Source: Streptomyces lomondensis
Lineage (GTDB): Bacteria > Actinomycetota > Actinomycetes > Streptomycetales > Streptomycetaceae
Length of the DNA stretch: 64,000 bases
Reading direction: 5' to 3'
Assembly: GCF_014651035.1 (NCBI RefSeq)
Contig: NZ_BMWC01000011.1
Span: forward strand, 124,001 to 188,000
Part shown: one piece after another, positions 52,792 through 61,747 of the stretch
Position numbering within the stretch: position 1 is the stretch's first letter
How the letters are laid out: every line of letters begins with the position of its first letter
Translations under genes and position numbers: made by a program
Notes under the pieces: model-generated
The model's database searches: none
What the model saw: only the letters and a program-made list of their open reading frames with translations
What the model was told of the DNA's origin: nothing

Positions 52792-53463
52792 CTACTTCGC
52801 CGGCGGCGTGGTCTTCTTCGCGGTGGTGGGCTTGCGCGCCGGGGCCTTCCGGGCCGGGGCCTTCTTCGCCGAAGCGGTCTCGGCCTTGGCGTCGGCGGGC
52901 TTCGCCGGCTCCTCCTTGACCGCGACCGGCTCGCGCTTCGGCTCGACGGCCACGGCCAGCTCCTCGACGCCCTCAGCGATGTCCTCGATGCCCTCGGCGG
53001 CCTCGCCGCGCCAGGTGCGCACGGCCTGCTCGCCGTGCTCGGCGACCTTCTCGTAGGTCTCCCGGGCCTTGACGGCGTACTCGGCGGCCACGCCGACCCC
53101 GCGCAGCGCGAGGTCCTGGGCCGTCTCGCCGACCTTCTTCAGGTCCGCGTCGATGGTGCTGCCGAGCTTCTTGATGTCGACGTCGATGGAGCCGATGAAC
53201 TCCGTGACCTTGTTCTGGAGGGTCTCCTGCGTCTCCTTGACGCGGGCGGTGGCCTCCCTGGCCCGGGCGGACGCCTTCTCCTGGACGGCCTTGGTGTCGG
53301 TGTTGCGTACGGCCTCGATCCGCGCGGGGGCCTCGGAGCGCAGCTGCTCCACCAGGGCCGGCACCTTCTTGGCCTGCTGAAGGGCGAGGTCGGCGGTGCC
53401 CGCGGCGAAGTAGAGCGGGGTCGGGTCGCTGAGGGTCTTGCGCAGGTCGTCGGTGATGGCCAT
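52792..53463 (-). CDS. HBHA-like coiled-coil protein with Lys/Ala/Pro-rich tail
   Basis: 223 residues. The helical region (about 20-150; KASARAREATARVKETQETLQNKVTEFIG) is followed by an acidic hinge and a basic repeat tail (KKAPARKAPARKPTTAKK) resembling mycobacterial heparin-binding haemagglutinin and histone-like tails. It may bind polyanions (DNA, membranes); no signal peptide. Lies directly downstream of the XRE gene and may share its promoter. Confidence 0.82.
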   Translation of the reverse strand: MAITDDLRKTLSDPTPLYFAAGTADLALQQAKKVPALVEQLRSEAPARIEAVRNTDTKAVQEKASARAREATARVKETQETLQNKVTEFIGSIDVDIKKLGSTIDADLKKVGETAQDLALRGVGVAAEYAVKARETYEKVAEHGEQAVRTWRGEAAEGIEDIAEGVEELAVAVEPKREPVAVKEEPAKPADAKAETASAKKAPARKAPARKPTTAKKTTPPAK

Positions 53464-53551
53464 GGTGATGGTCCTCCCGGATTCTGTCTCGCTTGAGGGT
53501 TCGGCTGAGGGTTGTGTGATCCGCAGTCGGCGGCCGGTGCCCTGGTCCGGC

Positions 53552-54235
53552 TCAGCCGGCCGTCTGCTGCGGGTCGGTGTCGCTGCCGCCTTCGCCCTTG
53601 CGGGTGCGGCGGGCGGTGGACGTACCGCCGGTTTCCTTGCGGGTGCGGCGGGTGGCGGACGTACCGCCGGTGTCCTTGCGGGTGCGGCGGGCGGTGGGCG
53701 TACCGCCGTCGTCCCCGCCGGTACGGCGCGCGGCGGGCGGTCCGCCGTCGGCCGTGCGGGTCCGTCGTATCCCGGTGCCGCCGTCGGGAGCGTCCCCGTC
53801 CGCGTCCGCCGCGTCCTCGCCGATCACGACGCCGACGACAGCGGAGCCGCCCGAGCCATCGGCGCCGTCGGCGCCGTCGCCGGTCCCGAACCCGTTCTCC
53901 TTGCGGAAGGACTCGTAGATCTGGAGCAGCACCTGCTTCTGCCGCTCGCTCAGCGTCGGGTCCGCGAGGATGACGGCGCGCGTCTCCACCTCGTCCCGGT
54001 CCCGCTCGGCGTCGAGGATGCCGGCGCGGACGTACAGCGTCTCGGCGGAGATCCGCAGGGCCTTGGCGACCTGCTGGAGCACCTCCGCGCTCGGCTTGCG
54101 CAGCCCGCGCTCGATCTGGCTCAGATACGGATTGGACACCCCGGCGGCGTCGGCGAGCTGCCGCAGCGACAGCTGCGCGTTGCGCCGCTGCTCGCGCAGG
54201 TAGTCACCGAGATTGCCGACGTTGAGCGATGCCAT
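53552..54235 (-). CDS. XRE-family regulator with repetitive basic tail
   Basis: 227 residues. N-terminal helix-turn-helix (about 10-70; LGDYLREQRRNAQLSLRQLADAAGVSNPYLSQIERGLRKPSAEVLQQVAKAL), a helical middle with LADPTLSERQKQVLLQIYESFRKENG, and a tail made of repeats of the ARRTRKxTGGTS kind from about residue 165 to the end. The matching DNA between 53590 and 53760 is a degenerate tandem repeat, so tail length may vary between strains. It probably autoregulates through the palindrome at 54261-54288. Confidence 0.9.
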   Translation of the reverse strand: MASLNVGNLGDYLREQRRNAQLSLRQLADAAGVSNPYLSQIERGLRKPSAEVLQQVAKALRISAETLYVRAGILDAERDRDEVETRAVILADPTLSERQKQVLLQIYESFRKENGFGTGDGADGADGSGGSAVVGVVIGEDAADADGDAPDGGTGIRRTRTADGGPPAARRTGGDDGGTPTARRTRKDTGGTSATRRTRKETGGTSTARRTRKGEGGSDTDPQQTAG

Positions 54236-54260
54236 GCCTCCACAGTGCCCCACCCCGCTA

Positions 54261-54288
54261 ACTATTGCAAGCACCCGCTTGCAATAGT
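54261..54288. promoter_or_regulatory. Palindromic operator upstream of XRE gene
   Basis: Perfect inverted repeat: left arm ACTATTGCAAGC (54261-54272), four-base spacer, complement at 54277-54288, starting 26 bp ahead of the XRE start codon. Likely the regulator's own operator; it is AT-richer than its surroundings. Confidence 0.82.
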
Positions 54289-54641
54289 GCGCCACGCCAC
54301 CCTCGGCCGGATCGCCGTGTCCGGTCCCAGCGATGTGTAGGCAGTCCCGCTCTTCTGTGGGCAAGCGGGCCAGGGATCCGGCGGACGTTCGTCGCCGGGG
54401 GCCGTTGAGCGGGCTGTGGTCGGTGCGGTTCGAGGGCGTACGGCCTGAGCGCCGGTTTCCGGCTTTCCGGGGACAAGGCAACTGGTGCGGCTTGACACCT
54501 CCACCGAGGATGGCCGCGGCGCCGGCAACGGTTCCCGGATGGCCGGCCCAATATCCTGCGCGACGTATGGACTGGAGGTTCCGGTCGGCGGCGGAGACCA
54601 AACACTAATGATCACCGGAGTCACCAGGGGGAGCCTGCAGC
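54289..54641. other. Gap between XRE and MFS genes
   Basis: About 350 bp; no convincing gene. GGGGGAGCC near 54630 is the ribosome site of the MFS gene. Composition is lower in GC from about 54600 onward, marking the left edge of an accessory stretch. Confidence 0.4.
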
Positions 54642-55910
54642 ATGACCGGCACCACGGAGGCCCTTGGCGGGTCGGCTGCAGTCGACGATGCAGCACGAAG
54701 TGTCACGCGCCCGTTCTACGTATACGCCGTGCTCGCCAACACGCTGTTCCAGCGCGGCGTATTCGTCCTCTTCCTTTATCAGCGCGGCTTCTCCGTCGGG
54801 CAAGTGGCCCTACTGCAGACACTGCTCTACCTGGTCAGTGGACTTGCGGAGTTGCCGACGGGAGTCATCGCCGACCGAATCGGCAGGCGTGCCGGCATCG
54901 TGATCGGCCAGATGCTGATAGCTGGATGTCTGCTCGGTCAGGTGGCGTTCTCCAACTACTGGGTGTTCCTGGCGCTGTTCATCGGGCAGGGCGTGGGCAT
55001 GGCATGTGTGTCCGGTTCGGACACCGCCCTGCTGTACGACCTGCTCGTGCGTCGTGGTGCAACGGCCGGCTACGTCAAGATCAAGTCCCGGTTCACCATG
55101 CTCGGGACGGTCACCTCGGGAGCCGCCATCGTCCTCGGCGGCCAACTGCAGCAGATTTCCTGGGGAGTCGTCTACGTCGGTTCGGCGGCGTGCCTCGTCC
55201 TGGCCATGGTGGTGCTGATGTCAGGGGTGCCCGAGATCCGCGGCGCGGACGCGGTGGACGAGCAGGACGGAGCCGGGGAGCACGGCGACGCCACAGCATG
55301 GCGGGCGATGCTTCGGGTCGCCACGCCGGCGCTCGTGACGCTTGTCGTGGTGTCCGGATTGATGCACGCGACGTTGACGCCGTACATCATCTTCACGCAG
55401 AAGACCCTCTCCGATCAGGGAGCGGGCACCGCATGGGTCAGCGTGGTCATGTCGGCGGGATTCTTCGCCGGCGGGCTCACTCCATTGCTGTCGGACCGCG
55501 CGGACCGGCGCATCGGGTATCGGGTCATCGTCCCGGTGTCTCTCCTGACGCTCGCCGTGGCGCTCGGCCTGAGCGGCCTCGGCCTTGTCTGGGTCACCAT
55601 CGCCGCGTTCCTGGTCCTGGCCGGGATTCCCGAGATCACCGCCGTGATCGTGGACAACGTGTTCAACGAGGCAGTGCCCTCGCGCCACCGGGCGAGCCTG
55701 CTGTCGATGATCGCATTCGTGGAGTCGGCGCTCATCGGCATCGGCTATCTCGTCCTCGGCGCGCTCATGGACGGGTTGGGCTCCAGTGTGGGCATGGCCA
55801 CCTACGCCGCGGTCCCCCTGCTGGCATGTCTCCTGTGGCTCCCGGTGCTCTTCCGAGGGGCACGGGTGACCACCGAGATCGAGAAGCCCGCCGACCAAAA
55901 GGCACCCTGA
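54642..55910 (+). CDS. MFS transporter
   Basis: 422 residues, 12 predicted membrane helices in two halves with a polar loop at about 195-220. Motif A (GVIADRIGRRAGIV) follows helix 2. Layout resembles small-molecule exporters in Streptomyces accessory regions; substrate unknown. GGGGGAG ribosome site. Confidence 0.88.
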   Translation: MTGTTEALGGSAAVDDAARSVTRPFYVYAVLANTLFQRGVFVLFLYQRGFSVGQVALLQTLLYLVSGLAELPTGVIADRIGRRAGIVIGQMLIAGCLLGQVAFSNYWVFLALFIGQGVGMACVSGSDTALLYDLLVRRGATAGYVKIKSRFTMLGTVTSGAAIVLGGQLQQISWGVVYVGSAACLVLAMVVLMSGVPEIRGADAVDEQDGAGEHGDATAWRAMLRVATPALVTLVVVSGLMHATLTPYIIFTQKTLSDQGAGTAWVSVVMSAGFFAGGLTPLLSDRADRRIGYRVIVPVSLLTLAVALGLSGLGLVWVTIAAFLVLAGIPEITAVIVDNVFNEAVPSRHRASLLSMIAFVESALIGIGYLVLGALMDGLGSSVGMATYAAVPLLACLLWLPVLFRGARVTTEIEKPADQKAP

Positions 55911-55992
55911 ACAGGTCATCTCGCGCAACGTCCTGCCCGATGGCAGGGGCGCTGCTCGTTGACATGCCGCTCCCAGTCAGCGACGAAACCGT

Positions 55993-56496
55993 CTAATTGC
56001 GTGTCCGCTTCTCGATCTTCCGCTGTACGTGGACGATCGCGGTGCGCGCGGCTTCGAGCCTGATGCCCTGCACGCGGGCGAGAGCGAGGTGATCGTCCAG
56101 CAGGCTCTCGTCAGCGGCGAGCCTGTCGGCGTGGTTCTGTGGCAGCACGTTCGCCCGGTAGCCCTCCAACTCCGCGACGATCACACCGAACGGCAGTTCC
56201 GGGGAGCGCTGTTCGGCGATCCTGAGCCGGCTGACCACGTCGACCAGCTCACGCAGCTCGGCCGTGACGCCCTCGACGGCCGTCGTGAGCGACAGCCGGT
56301 TCAGCACGAGGAGCGCATCGCTCGCCGTGTCGTAGTCGGGCTGGTGCCACTGGACGGTCTGGTCACGGTGGCGGTGGTGGACGACGAGCCAGGTGCTGAC
56401 GACCAGGGCGACGAGGGCGATCACCGCTCCCCAGGTCCAGGAGGAGGAGAAATCGCCGGCGCCGGGAGAAGTAGTGGAAGAAGCAAGGGGCAGCAT
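55993..56496 (-). CDS. Single-pass membrane protein, 167 aa
   Basis: Short N-terminus, one membrane helix (about 22-41, WGAVIALVALVVSTWLVVHH), then a helical cytoplasmic part (50-167) with leucine-spaced heptads (LTTAVEGVTAELRELVDVVSRLRIAE). No family recognised. Codirectional with the Nudix fusion gene upstream (140 bp gap). Confidence 0.68.
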   Translation of the reverse strand: MLPLASSTTSPGAGDFSSSWTWGAVIALVALVVSTWLVVHHRHRDQTVQWHQPDYDTASDALLVLNRLSLTTAVEGVTAELRELVDVVSRLRIAEQRSPELPFGVIVAELEGYRANVLPQNHADRLAADESLLDDHLALARVQGIRLEAARTAIVHVQRKIEKRTRN

Positions 56497-56636
56497 CGTG
56501 TTGTCCTTCCTGAGGATGGATGCTCACCAGGTCGCCACTTCCACAGGGTCTGGTGAGCGTCGGTGCTCTCCACACCGGTACACGGTGTGTTCCGGCCGCG
56601 GCCTCGGGCTCTCGCACAGTCCGGGGCCGCGGTGTT

Positions 56637-57776
56637 CTAGGGAGTGCGGCGGCCCCGCATCATCGGCGGGTACAGCAGGTCCGCCGTGCCCCGGCGGAAC
56701 AGGGCAGGCGGTTTCCCGGGCCCTGACCTGCGCACCTTGTCGGTCCTGACCACGAAACCCGCGGTCTCCTCCACGACCTTGCGGTGGAAGTTCCCCGGGT
56801 TGAGCTCGTATCCCCACACCGCCTCGTAGACCTTGCGCAGGTCGGTGATGGTGAAGAGGTCGTCGCAGAAGGCGGTCGCGACGGTGGTGTGTTCCAGCCG
56901 GGTCCGGGTGTGTTCGAGCCCGTGCTGGAGGATCTTGCCGTGGTCGAAGGCGAGGCTGCTGTTGGGTCCCCACAGCGATTCCTCGACCTCGACCCAGTCG
57001 GCATCGCGGGCGTCGCTCGCGCCGGTCACCTCCGGCGGGTCCGGCATGACCGCCAGAAAGGCGGTCGAGATGATCCGGCCCCGGGGGTCACGCTCCGGGC
57101 GCGAGTACGTGTGCAGTTGTTCCAGCCGGATCCCGGAGCCGTTCAGCCCGGTCTCCTCCCGGAGCTCCCGCTCCGCCGTGTCCTCCAGGGACTCTCCCGG
57201 CCGGACGAAACCGCCGGGCAGGGCGAGCATCCCGCGATACGGCTTCTTGCCGCGCCGCACGAGCAGGACCCGCAGTTGCCCCTCGCGGATCGTGAAGATC
57301 ACGATGTCGGCCGTCGGCTGCGCCGCGACCCGTGGCCGCCTGACCGGGGCGGGTCCCGGATCGCTCCCGGCGATGATCTCCACCAGGCGGCGCGCCTCGA
57401 CGACTGTTCCCTCCGGGACGGCGATGGGGAGGTCCTTCGGCGGCTCCGCGTAGTAGACGGCCATGCCGCGTTCGTGGACGCACCCCAGTTCGTACGCGGT
57501 CGTGCGGCCGATGTATCCGCCGGGGTTCACGACGTACACCAGGTCCGAGGCGAAGATCTTCTTCAGCGTCGCCGCCTGGAGTTCTTGGTCCGAGGACTCC
57601 GGAGGGTCGGACTCGAAGCGCACGAACTCATGGCCGTGATTGACGATCCGGCAGATCGGCGGGCTTTTCACGGTCAGCCCGGCGTCCGCGAACGTCCGGG
57701 CGGCCGCCAGGACTTCGGGGTAGTGCTGCCGGAAGCTCCCGATGAGAGCGACAGAGCCCTTGGTGGAGGTACGCAT
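56637..57776 (-). CDS. Deoxyribosyltransferase-like / Nudix / NrtR-type fusion protein
   Basis: 379 residues with three parts. Residues 1-115 resemble a nucleoside 2-deoxyribosyltransferase-like Rossmann domain (VALIGSFRQHYPEVLAAARTF, LVYVVNPGGYIGRTTAYELGCVHERGMAVYYAEP). Residues 155-285 are a Nudix domain with the complete box at about 189-211 (GGFVRPGESLEDTAERELREETGL shown by its positions; key REETG). Residues about 290-379 are the winged-helix found in NrtR regulators of NAD metabolism. The start at ATG 57776 leaves the fusion intact. Possible ADP-ribose or nucleotide-sensing regulator; enzyme activity of the first domain is unproved. Confidence 0.85.
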   Translation of the reverse strand: MRTSTKGSVALIGSFRQHYPEVLAAARTFADAGLTVKSPPICRIVNHGHEFVRFESDPPESSDQELQAATLKKIFASDLVYVVNPGGYIGRTTAYELGCVHERGMAVYYAEPPKDLPIAVPEGTVVEARRLVEIIAGSDPGPAPVRRPRVAAQPTADIVIFTIREGQLRVLLVRRGKKPYRGMLALPGGFVRPGESLEDTAERELREETGLNGSGIRLEQLHTYSRPERDPRGRIISTAFLAVMPDPPEVTGASDARDADWVEVEESLWGPNSSLAFDHGKILQHGLEHTRTRLEHTTVATAFCDDLFTITDLRKVYEAVWGYELNPGNFHRKVVEETAGFVVRTDKVRRSGPGKPPALFRRGTADLLYPPMMRGRRTP

Positions 57777-58081
57777 AACGGGACTGTGCCAGTCGAACGC
57801 CGCCGACCCGAACTCCCGATAGTGCCGCCCTGACAAGAATCCGGGAGTTGTCCGAGGTGAGAGCGGGTTTTCCGGCAACGTGTCAGAACGAAAAGAACCA
57901 GCTCCGGTTGCTGTGCTGGTGACCGGCTCGGCAGTTCGAGACGTACGAGATCCAGGCGCGGAACCTCGGACACGCCTGGGTAGGGCAGCAGCAAGAGCGG
58001 TGGTCCGGCCCGTCTCTACGATCAATGGTGCGCAGGCGAGTGCGTCTCAAACGTCCGCTGCGGCGGGCAACAACAGCGATG
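57777..58081. other. Gap upstream of Nudix fusion gene
   Basis: 305 bp with no convincing gene; it should hold the promoter of the Nudix fusion. No repeat or operator motif stood out. Confidence 0.4.
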
Positions 58082-58747
58082 TCACACTGTCCCGCAGCGA
58101 CTGCGCAGGAGTCCCGCACCGGCGCCTTCGAGTGCGTCGCAGTACGTCGCGCGTCCGGTCATGGCCATCACCAAGGCCACGGTGGGGCCGGACACGACCG
58201 GCCCCGAACCGGTCGTGAAAGGGCCGTCGTCCGCAACGAGTCTCAGCCCGTTGATGCGTCCCTTGGCAACGACCACGAGGTCCGAGCCCTGGTAGTACTC
58301 GGCGACCCGAGTGACGACCTCGATCGGGTAGTCGCGGCGGATGCCCAGCGGACGCCGGATGTCTTCCCCGTGCACGATCGTCTCGCCCAGCATGGCCATG
58401 GCAGGCAAGGGAGGCTTGGTGGTGCTCGGGATGATGCGCCGGAATCGCTCAAGGGTCTCGGCCGGGGTCGTGCCCAACTGCTCGGCCAGCCGCATGGCCA
58501 CCTGCTTGTCGAAGTCGAACCGGCAACGGATCACCCCTGCCATCCAGCGCACGGCGTTGAGGCTCGCGCCCGCGGTGAGGTGCGCGACCACCTCACGCAC
58601 CGTCAAGCCAGTGCAGAGCGAGGGCGTTTCCCACTGCGCGTCGGTCATCTCCGCGAGATCGGCCGCCAACGCGGATCGCTCAGCGCGGATCAAGGGCCAG
58701 GCCCCGGTCGTGCGGCCACGGGCCGCTGTCACCGCCGGATCAGTCAT
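58082..58747 (-). CDS. Maleylpyruvate isomerase-type mycothiol-dependent protein
   Basis: 221 residues. Opening helix WPLIRAERSALAADLAEMTDAQWETPSLCTGLTVREVVAHLTAGA is the DinB-like mycothiol-dependent maleylpyruvate isomerase N-domain (His in VVAHL). A second His region, ETIVHGEDIRRPLG, fits the metal site. It likely uses mycothiol, whose first synthetic gene mshA is in this window. Substrate unknown. Confidence 0.87.
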   Translation of the reverse strand: MTDPAVTAARGRTTGAWPLIRAERSALAADLAEMTDAQWETPSLCTGLTVREVVAHLTAGASLNAVRWMAGVIRCRFDFDKQVAMRLAEQLGTTPAETLERFRRIIPSTTKPPLPAMAMLGETIVHGEDIRRPLGIRRDYPIEVVTRVAEYYQGSDLVVVAKGRINGLRLVADDGPFTTGSGPVVSGPTVALVMAMTGRATYCDALEGAGAGLLRSRCGTV

Positions 58748-58851
58748 ACGGGAGAGTCTCCTGCCACGAGTCGTGCTCCAACGTCGCTCCCGGGCCGGTT
58801 TGGGCGTCTGGCACGGGCGTTCGTGAGGAAGACTGGTACTCCAGAGCAAAG

Positions 58852-59170
58852 TCATCGCCCCTGAGCGGCTTTCCTCCGTGCGGCCCAAGCACCGCACGGC
58901 AGGCCGACCCCGGCCTCGGCGCCGACCGCCGCCGCGAGTTCGGTACGGCGGTCCAAGGGCAGCAATGCGGTGGGGAAGCCGTCGGTGCCGTAGAACGCAT
59001 GGCACAGGCCCGCGAGCTGGAGGGCGGGGCGTGCGTCCCACAGGGCGAGTTGCTCCTGGACGCGCTGGAGGTGCGCGAGGAGAGTCCCTCCAGGATGCGC
59101 GATCTCGGCGCCACCAAGCTCGCAGGAGCGCGATCGCCGCGCCGGAAGCGGCAGGGGAATCAGGCACGGG
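58852..59170 (-). pseudogene. Truncated DUF6817-like gene
   Basis: The minus strand reads GGAEIAHPGGTLLAHLQRVQEQLALWD, LAGLCHAFYGTDGFPTALLPLDRR, LAAAVGAEAG, matching the N-terminal part of DUF6817 (conserved HPGGTLLAHL and CHAFYGTDG). The frame then runs into Arg/Ala-rich non-matching residues, and no C-terminal half follows. Start codon not clear. Probably a remnant. Confidence 0.6.
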
Positions 59171-59339
59171 GCGGGATCCTTCCGTCGCTTGGGTCGGCAC
59201 CCGTCCGTGCCTTCGCATGAGGTCCGGACCCGCGCACGAAAGCGCCGGACGGGTTGCCGCCTGAGCCCTGTGCCGATCACCGCGGGCGCCGCGAACCCCA
59301 GTCAATCCTAGGGACTTCTAGCGATACCCAAGCTGTAAC

Positions 59340-59754
59340 TTGGGGCCGCAGCGCCCCGTCGTCGACCTGCCCTGGGTCTTGGCCGTCCGGGCCGACGATC
59401 CACTCGCACGCCGGACTCGTATAGACGCGGCCGACCTTGCCGGCATCCGACTCATCCGGCTGCCCCAGAACTCCACCTCAGGTGCCCGCCTCGACGCCGC
59501 GTTCGCCGAACGGGGTGTCCGGAGCAGCTCCGACACCAGTGTCGCCGACTGGGACACCGCCCTCCTGCTGGCCCCTCCGTCTCATCCCCCTTCCCGACCT
59601 GCCTCCGCTCCCCGTGGGTGGGGCCGTGCGCCGGTGGGACGCCCTCACCCCACTCGCCCGGGTCTTCGCCGACACCGTCGCCCGCAGCTGTACGGAGAAG
59701 GCCGCCGATGTCCATCGTGAGCGAGACGACTGCCCGACGGACGCTGCTCAGTAG
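59340..59754 (+). pseudogene. LysR regulator remnant (effector domain only, frameshifted)
   Basis: Reads DLPWVLAVRADDPLARRTRIDAADLAGIRLIRLPQNSTSGARLDAAF..., typical LysR effector-domain sequence, then near 59580 the sense shifts frame to LIPLPDLPPLPVGGAVRRWDALTPLARVFADTVA. The helix-turn-helix and the first half of the effector domain are missing. Not functional. Confidence 0.8.
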
Positions 59755-60122
59755 GCTCGGCCCACGATGCAGAAGGGATGCCCGGCCGGATCGGTGAGGA
59801 CCCGCCACCTGCCCTCCTCCGGCTGCCGGTCCGGCCTGCCCGCGCCCAGCTCCAGCAGCCGGGCCTCGGCCTCGTCCAGGTCGACGACCCGGAAGCAGCA
59901 GTGCAGTTGCTGGGGAACGGCCGGGTCGGGCCAGCTGGGCGGCCGGTGGTCGTCGACCCGCTGAAAGCCCAGGGTGAGCCCGTCCGCGCCCTCCAGAGCA
60001 GCGAAGTCGCCGTTCGACTCCGGGTGCGGTGCCAGGCCGGTGGCCTGCTCGTAGAACGCCGCCAGGGCGAGGGGGTCGGGGCAGTCCAGGGTTATCGCGC
60101 TCAGCTTCATGTGCACGGGCAT
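59748..60122 (-). CDS. VOC-family (glyoxalase-like) protein
   Basis: 124 residues: AITLDCPDPLALAAFYEQATGLAPHPESNGDFAAL, LGFQRVDDHRPPSWPDPAVPQQLHCCFRVVDLDEAEARLLELGA, WRVLTDPAGHPFCIV. Two beta-alpha-beta-beta-beta modules; His (QLHCCF) and Glu-poor metal site, so it may be a binding or resistance protein rather than an enzyme. ATG 60122 follows GAAAGGCGG. Confidence 0.88.
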   Translation of the reverse strand: MPVHMKLSAITLDCPDPLALAAFYEQATGLAPHPESNGDFAALEGADGLTLGFQRVDDHRPPSWPDPAVPQQLHCCFRVVDLDEAEARLLELGAGRPDRQPEEGRWRVLTDPAGHPFCIVGRAY

Positions 60123-60247
60123 GCCGCCTTTCGGGCCGATCCGATCAGTGGGGACTCTCGCGAGGCACACACCCTAGAAGCGACCGTCGGGCCGACGGCC
60201 GGTAAATCGCTCGACGGGCCGGGCGCACGCGGTCATGATCCGCACTC

Positions 60248-60967
60248 GTGACGACTTCCCAGCGGTTCCTCGTCCGGGCGGCCGCCCGCGACAACGCCGA
60301 GTGGTGCGCGGCGATGTGCCGGGCGCACGGGATCGACGGGGAGTTCGGGGAGGAGGCCTGGGCCGCCGCGGCGCGCACGCCGCTCCTCTACCCCGACGCC
60401 GTGACGCTGGCGCCGGGCGCCGACCGGGACGCGCTCCTGGCCCGGATCGACACGGCGTCACCCGGCGCCTCGGTCAAGGACAGCTTCGCCGACCTCGATC
60501 TGACGGAGGCCGGCTTCCGGGTGCTGTTCGAGGCACAGTGGATCCACCGGCCGCCCGGGCCGCCCGCCGTGCCCCCGGATCTCACGTGGGACGTGGCGGG
60601 CGACCCGGAGACGCTGCGCGCCTGGGCACTGGCCTGGGACGACGGCGCCGGCCACGCGGACCTCTTCCGCACGGGGCTGCTCACCGACCCGGACGTCCTC
60701 ATGCTGACCGGGCGGTCCGCCGACGGGCGCGTGGTCGCCGGAGCGGTGGCCCGGCGCGGCGACCACGTGGTCGGAGTGTCCAACGTCTTCGGACGGGACG
60801 GCGGGCCCGACGCCGCCTGGCCTCTCGTCCTGCACGCGCTCGACCGGCTCTGCCCCGCCCTGCCCGTGGTCGGATACGAGCAGGGCGACGACCTGGCGGC
60901 CGCCCTCCGGCACGGATTCGAGGCGGTCGGGCCGTTGCGGGTGTGGCTGCACGACCCGTCCGCCTGA
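60248..60967 (+). CDS. GNAT-like hypothetical protein, 239 aa
   Basis: GTG start. The second half (LTGRSADGRVVAGAVARRGDHVVGVSNVFGRDGG...VLHALDRLCPALPVVGYEQGDDLAAALRHGFEAVGPLRVWLHD) has the strand-helix order of an acetyltransferase C-terminus, but the acetyl-CoA Q/RxxGxG/A loop is not evident. Treated as a GNAT-like protein of unknown activity. Confidence 0.75.
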   Translation: MTTSQRFLVRAAARDNAEWCAAMCRAHGIDGEFGEEAWAAAARTPLLYPDAVTLAPGADRDALLARIDTASPGASVKDSFADLDLTEAGFRVLFEAQWIHRPPGPPAVPPDLTWDVAGDPETLRAWALAWDDGAGHADLFRTGLLTDPDVLMLTGRSADGRVVAGAVARRGDHVVGVSNVFGRDGGPDAAWPLVLHALDRLCPALPVVGYEQGDDLAAALRHGFEAVGPLRVWLHDPSA

Positions 60968-60979
60968 TCCGGGCCGGGG

Positions 60980-61627
60980 TCACTCCGGCTTGTACGCCAG
61001 GAACGTGCCGACCTGCCGCTTGGTCTCGCCCTCCGGTTCCTGCACCATCCGTGTCGTGACCACCAGCCCGGCCCGGTGCAGCAGGTCGGCGATCCGGTCC
61101 GGCGGCAGCAGGTACGACTCGTAGGACACCGGATGGCCGCCGTACGCGTGCGTGGGGCGCAGGTGCTCGTCCTCGCCCACATGGCCGGCCAGCATCAGCC
61201 GGCCGCCGGGCGCGAGGGTGCGGTGGAACTCGGCGAACACGGTCGGCAGCCACTGGGGCGGGGTGTGGTGCGTGGTGTAGTAGGCCAGGATGCCGCCAAG
61301 ATCGCCGTCGCCGATGTCCAGCGCGGTCATCGAGCCGACGGTGAAGCGCAGTTCCGGGTACGCCGCCCGGGCCAGCTCGATCATCCGCGGCGACACGTCC
61401 ACGCCGAACGCCCGCACGCCCAGGGCGGCCAGATGTGCCGTCACCTTGCCGGGGCCGCAGCCCAGGTCGGCGACCGGGCCCCGGTCCCGTACGAGATCGG
61501 CGAAGGCGGCCAGCATGGCGCGGGACACCGGGTCCAGCTCGGCCGGTTCCTTGACGCGCCGGGCGTAGTCGGCGGCGACGGCGTCGTAGGAGGCGCGGAC
61601 GGCGGAGAGGTGGGGAGGTTCGGTCAT
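60980..61627 (-). CDS. Class I SAM-dependent methyltransferase
   Basis: 215 residues. Motif I VADLGCGPGKVTAHLA (about 51-66), acidic motif II FGVDVSPRMIELAR, motif post-I MTALDIGDGDLGGILAYYTTHHTP and LAPGGRLMLAGHVGEDEHL. Small-molecule methyltransferase (UbiE/Methyltransf_11 type); substrate unknown. Divergent from the membrane protein gene at 61748. Confidence 0.9.
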   Translation of the reverse strand: MTEPPHLSAVRASYDAVAADYARRVKEPAELDPVSRAMLAAFADLVRDRGPVADLGCGPGKVTAHLAALGVRAFGVDVSPRMIELARAAYPELRFTVGSMTALDIGDGDLGGILAYYTTHHTPPQWLPTVFAEFHRTLAPGGRLMLAGHVGEDEHLRPTHAYGGHPVSYESYLLPPDRIADLLHRAGLVVTTRMVQEPEGETKRQVGTFLAYKPE

Positions 61628-61747
61628 GCCGCGACGCTAGGGGACGGCACTGACACAGCCTGCGGCACGCCCGTACGCCGAAGGAGTACACCCGGTTACT
61701 CCCGCCGTAAGACGACCCCGCCGCCCCGGCCCGGCACCGTGGTCAGC

